From Azolla caroliniana (taxonomy: Eukaryota > Polypodiophyta): a DNA stretch of 64,000 nt. This document shows positions 60,394 through 64,000 of this stretch, piece after piece. Position numbers and translations under genes: made by a program. The DNA lies in NCBI GenBank assembly GCA_043228905.1, contig JBHGNT010000003.1, forward strand, positions 15,810,001 through 15,874,000, read 5' to 3'. The notes beneath the pieces were generated by a model. The model did not search any database, was not told the origin of the DNA, and saw nothing but the letters and a program-made list of their open reading frames with translations. Positions within the stretch are counted from its first letter, which is position 1. Each line of letters begins with the position of its first letter.

Positions 60394-60786
60394 CCATTAT
60401 GGCGTCACCCGGACTTGAACCTCGAACCTTGTAATTCATACTTGAAAACCTCAACCATTAAGATAGCTTATTGTTATATGAAACAATAAAAGCTACTTCT
60501 TGTATTACATTGATTATTGTAAAAACTCTAGATTATTCTAGAATGTTCTAGAATGTCCTAGAGCATTCTAGGTCTAGAACATTCTAGAACATTCTAGAAA
60601 TCTCTAAGCTATTCTATAGGAACCTATAAATAAGCGCATACAGGTACTCTCAAATCAATTCGAATCAACACCAGTCTTTAGCTCTCATTACATATCTTGT
60701 ATCCATTCTCTTTCTTTCTCTATCTTATACATCCATTCTTCTCTATCCTTCTTCCATCACTCTATCTTTTATCCTTGGTTCTGACA
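60378..60786 (+). repeat. Complete 3' LTR of the chromovirus
   Basis: 409 bp, TG...CA. Order: antisense tRNA-like module (60405-60470), heat-shock-type array (60535-60600), TATAAATA (60625), CT-rich leader. The last 63 bp recur inverted at 56647-56709. Confidence 0.95.
60405..60470 (-). repeat. tRNA-like A/B-box module in the chromovirus LTR
   Basis: Minus strand: ATCTTAATGGTTGAGG (A-box-like, 60449-60464) and GGTTCAAGTCC (B box, exact tRNA consensus, 60411-60421). Also present in the 5' LTR at about 56381-56446, where the B box has one change. Confidence 0.55.
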
Positions 60787-61554
60787 CCCTGAGGACTAAA
60801 TGCATTAAGTCCATCTAATGGATTAAAAAATCAAGTTCTCCTTGACAAAATTGCCAAATGGTTTGACTACAAGCTTTGGAAATGGAAATGATTATGACAA
60901 AACAAAATGAAGTTTTCTTCCATGGAGAGTATCGCAGAAAGCATAGGATACTTGCAAGGGAAACATATGAATTATCCCTTAATTAATCACAACCATAACA
61001 GTGGTCACGACTGCTGGATGATGATGGTAACATCTGTTTTCAATGACATCGTAACAAATCATTGGGTAAAATGCAGCAAACAATATGTACCGGAACTAGT
61101 TTCTGATCCTGAAAGTGGAAGAGAAGCCAATATATTTTCTACCAGTATCATCCTAGAAATTAAACTAATGATTAGTGCATTATTCAGTAATCATGCAACA
61201 AACATGAAATCATGTGATGTTCCTTGATATCATGTGATGTACATACCCATCCACAATGAATGCATGCATTCGGGTATACCAAAAACATTCAAAGGAAAGA
61301 TCATAGACATGTTCTGAGATATCATGGGAAGTATAGCAATACATACCTTTGTAACCTATTATAGTAGATTGTAGACTGTAGTAGGAACTTTGAAGAGGAC
61401 TAGGGAGTTGGGACTCAGGACTCAGGACTCAGGAGTTAGGAGTTAGGATGAGGACCAAGGTAGCGTAGCAGAGAGTATACAGTTTGTGAAGGCGTACAGA
61501 AAAGAGAGTCAAGAGGCAAGAGTCAATACTTAGAATTTAGGATTATTATTTTTA
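60787..61554. other. Internal hAT sequence right of the chromovirus
   Basis: Non-coding, AT-rich. It includes a short GGACTCA(G)/AGTTAGG tandem microrepeat at about 61411-61447. No recognisable gene. Confidence 0.5.
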
Positions 61555-61765
61555 AATCTAAAAACCTAAAAACCAAACCTTTAAACCGAAACCGATAAAC
61601 TAATAAGCCTTTAAACCGCTAAACCGCTAACTCCAAAAACTGAACCGAACCGAATCGTATACTATGAAACCAAACCAAACTAATTATTTAACTTTAAACC
61701 GATAAACCATTAAGCCACGGCTTAGCAATTCGGTTCGGTTCGAGTTGAAACCGGGCCCATTGCTA
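61555..61765. repeat. Right subterminal repeats and TIR of the hAT element
   Basis: Clustered AAACC/AAACCG and GGTTCGG motifs ending in CGGGCCCATTGCTA, the reverse complement of the left end. Confidence 0.78.
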
Positions 61766-61773
61766 ATTACCCA

Positions 61774-62697
61774 TACTCACACATCATATACTCTTCTCAT
61801 ATATTTAAGGAATTGCAAACATTTATTCAATTGGCACCCTGAGTTCTTCCATAGGTTTTCAAAGATGCTTACAAGGTACTATTGCAAATGCTTCCGTGAA
61901 GTCCACCTCTCCAATAACCTTTTTCCATTAAACTCAAAGGTAGACATGGTGATGGATAATGTATGGGATTTCCAAAAATAAGCTTGACTATATGCTTTCA
62001 GACCATTTTCTTCACTCAATGCAACTACCTTTGATTCCGATATATAATCAAATAGTGTTTCTCTTAGTGAGCTGACCATAATGGTTTAGTTATTGTTTAC
62101 ATTATTTATATCTTCACCTTTATGGTTTGATGCAAATTGTCATCCAATCGTAGGGCACACTATTTGACAATACGTGGTTAAACATATCACCTATCCATGC
62201 ATGTGGTTTCTTTATCGTACATTTGAACATTGAAGCCTTTATACATTGGAGATCTCTTTTAGAAAGGCCAATTTCTTAAGACCTATGTATATATCTTCAA
62301 CCATAAAGAAGGGGCGTGTATGTGAAATAGAATCATACCACATAGTTTTTCAAATAAGATAAGGACCTTTGGCCATAATGCACTTGGATGTTCGGTGGAA
62401 ACCCTAGTGGTCTCATATAGATGTCAATTTTATTCTCTCTTGTACTATATTCGATACAAAACTATTGACAATTTCATAGAGATGATCCCAATTAGGAGCA
62501 TACTTGCGGGCTTCCTTTATACATGTGTCCTCAACATACATAAATTCCTCTTCTTCAATCATCTCTAGACAATCCCATATTCCTCACTAAATTGATAATT
62601 ATAGTGTAGCATGAAAATACTTGAATTGTTTGCATGTGTGCCCATATAATCACTTCCTTCAAATGTCGTGAGGTGTGGTTAGCATTAAAATATGTTA
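61774..62697 (-). pseudogene. LINE piece 1: N-terminal part of the reverse transcriptase
   Basis: On the minus strand, with frame changes: EEEEFMYVEDTC and ARKYAPNWDHLYEIV (62460-62570), GDMFNHVLSNSVPYDWMTI (about 62150-62230), then LRETLFDYISESK...LSEENGLKAYSQAYF (about 61940-62080), which parallels the RT block 'LF...E..LS.WAEE.GL.A.GQAGF'. Ends at the hAT TSD; the reading continues at 51676. The stretch 62461-62697 recurs at 39293-39529. Confidence 0.62.
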
Positions 62698-64000
62698 TAT
62701 TTATACAATGTCAAATAAAGTATGTATGAAGAGGTTGAATGGGGTGAGTATTATCTTTTATTTTTTATTGTATATGTTGTTGCAACTTCTGTCTTTTGGT
62801 GATTTGAAACTATTTGGACGTTTATGTAACTGCATAATCCTATTCTACTTGTATAACTTATAATATAATTGAATATATTCTCTCTGTACTTATAAAAAGA
62901 TCATTCAAAATTCAAAGAAAATCAACAATTTTGATGTCTCTTGAAATCCCACCTCTCTCTCTTATTCACTTTCTTAAGCATTCATACTCTCTACACTCTA
63001 CGTCACATTTTGTTTGTCACATGATCTTGGCAATCATACAATCAACATATATGAAGAAATTTTTTCTAGTTTTAATTAAGATATTCTATCTAATATACTG
63101 TATTCTATTGCTCAAACATAATCAAGGAGACTTTTCATGAATTGCTTGATTTCTTACTGTCAAGTTTGTTAATGAGTTGCTAAATTGAAAAGGATGTTTA
63201 GAAAAATGTAATGTATCATGTGGGACCATCCCAACATCAAAAGGGAGACATATAAACCATGCCAATCACAATATTCTTCCTTGAACTATTTATAATCAAC
63301 ATCCCATATTAGTATATTATTACTAAATGTTTTAAATAGCAATCTCTGATTTATTCTTTTGATACCGGTATGGTAAAGATAATCTATGTCTGCAACATTT
63401 CGAATTTCATAAAGAATCACGATTCCAAGTAAAAGGAGTGAAATTGTATTGATCCAATTCAAAAACACATGAGTGAGCACTTAATAGTGCAACTATATTA
63501 TGGTTCACATAATAACGATTTTGCTATTCCAACCAATCATTTTTATTCTACGTTGATTCCAATTATATTGAAATATCTTGTCTTCTTGTGATAATGCTAG
63601 GCGTGGATCATGTAATGTCCACCAATTAGTAAAGTACTTGCAGTGACCCTACAAGGATACTTAATCAAATTCCCAAACCTTAATAATCATCGTTCTACAA
63701 ATAGCACAACTCAACTTTTTGTTGAGTATTATTCATTGAAATGCTTCCTATTCACCTTTTTTATCACAATGTACTCAATCATAGATATCAGTGTATCACT
63801 AATGAAATCCCCCCATATCCATACATAATTCAGACTTATAGTTGATTATGCTCACTTGTGGTTGAGATTTCCAAAATCTTCCTAATTGTAATATGGTGAT
63901 TATTGACCATTATTTCGTTTTTACATTGATATACATTAAGCACCCCATTGCATTAAATGGTGTGGATGACCCAAACAAAGAAAGGAATAAGACAAAAAAT
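62698..64000. other. Anonymous AT-rich sequence
   Basis: No gene, RNA or transposon recognised. Several short ORFs exist on both strands without motifs. It may be intergenic DNA outside the LINE locus. Confidence 0.5.

Larger units (their letters stand above)
56354..60786 (+). mobile_element. Ty3/gypsy chromovirus, rearranged, gag-less, nested in the hAT
   Basis: 4433 bp with a 5-bp TSD ccctg on both sides (56349-56353 and 60787-60791). 3' LTR 60378-60786 is complete (409 bp, TGTCATG...TTCTGACA), preceded by the purine tract GAAGGAGGGATAG. The 5' LTR is only 56354-56644. At 56647-56709 it is followed by a 63-bp inverted copy of the LTR's own right end (60724-60786), then directly by protease sequence. 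The rest of the 5' LTR, the primer-binding site and gag are absent. The two LTRs differ at about 4 of 291 shared positions, so the element is fairly young. The pol frame runs from 56701 to 60393 with only two stops. Confidence 0.92.
51685..61765 (-). mobile_element. Large hAT transposon with nested chromovirus
   Basis: 10081 bp. Terminal inverted repeats TAGCAATGGGCCCG at both ends (51685-51698, and 61752-61765 as reverse complement) are perfect over 14 bp. Flanks are attagcca (51677-51684) and attaccca (61766-61773), an 8-bp TSD with one mismatch. Subterminal regions (51700-51930 and 61555-61745) are packed with AAACC/GGTTTGG-type hexamers on both sides, typical binding-site arrays of hAT elements. 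A transposase pseudogene lies at 52621-54711. Without the chromovirus the element is ~5.6 kb. The empty site reads through as LINE coding sequence, which supports the boundaries. Confidence 0.88.

Noticed and set aside
51681-61770. hAT ends at CAATGGG instead of TAGCAATGGG
   Set aside because: The CA-start boundary leaves unlike flanks (agccatag/ctaattac), whereas the TAG-start gives a 7/8 matching 8-bp duplication.
62675-63840. Short frames near the right edge of the window
   Set aside because: AT-rich, hydrophobic by composition, no motif or neighbour support.

Overview
This is nuclear DNA of a seed plant, almost certainly a flowering plant. The evidence is interrupted genes with GT-AG introns, a plastid-type lipoamide dehydrogenase with an N-terminal extension, an intronless PLS-type pentatricopeptide repeat (PPR) gene, CT-rich leaders, and plant-type Ty1/copia, chromovirus, LINE and hAT elements. 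I cannot name the species. No bacterial features, rRNA or CRISPR are present.

Three host genes lie in the middle. 14.6-20.5 kb (+) is a 15-exon plastidial dihydrolipoyl dehydrogenase (E3). 23.5-28.6 kb (+) is a four-exon CDC5-like MYB/splicing factor with an unusually long repetitive C-terminus. 33.0-35.2 kb (-) is an intronless PPR gene. They are separated by 2.5-4.5 kb of AT-rich, mostly anonymous sequence.

Both flanks are nested transposons. Left flank (0-13.9 kb): the end of a copia element, a LINE zinc-finger remnant, then a stack. A second LINE (-) is split by a 9-kb copia element (4287-13300, -). That copia is split in turn by a very young LTR element that carries only a gag-like ORF (8657-12149, TR-GAG type).

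Right flank (35.4-62.7 kb): one LINE (-) can be followed in three pieces (about 44.27-44.41, 51.19-51.68 and 61.77-62.70 kb). It is split by a copia element (44413-51185) and by a 10-kb hAT transposon (51685-61765). The copia holds a non-autonomous hAT (47225-48566), which holds a solo LTR (47260-47771). The large hAT holds a rearranged chromovirus (56354-60786). Target-site duplications (TSDs) were located for every level, several of them imperfect. To the left of this LINE locus is a tandem, internally deleted copy of it (about 36990-39529), plus a third copia family (about 39827-43540).

Most unusual observations: (1) three unrelated LTR families carry well-spaced heat-shock-element arrays just upstream of their TATA boxes; (2) three LTR families carry tRNA-like A/B-box modules, always antisense to the element; (3) the chromovirus has its primer-binding site and gag replaced by an inverted copy of its own LTR end; (4) an LPD intron carries a tandem duplication that includes a decayed copy of the start of the next exon; (5) CDC5 has an expanded tail built from two repeat types. 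All similarity statements are from reading by eye; no search or alignment program was run.
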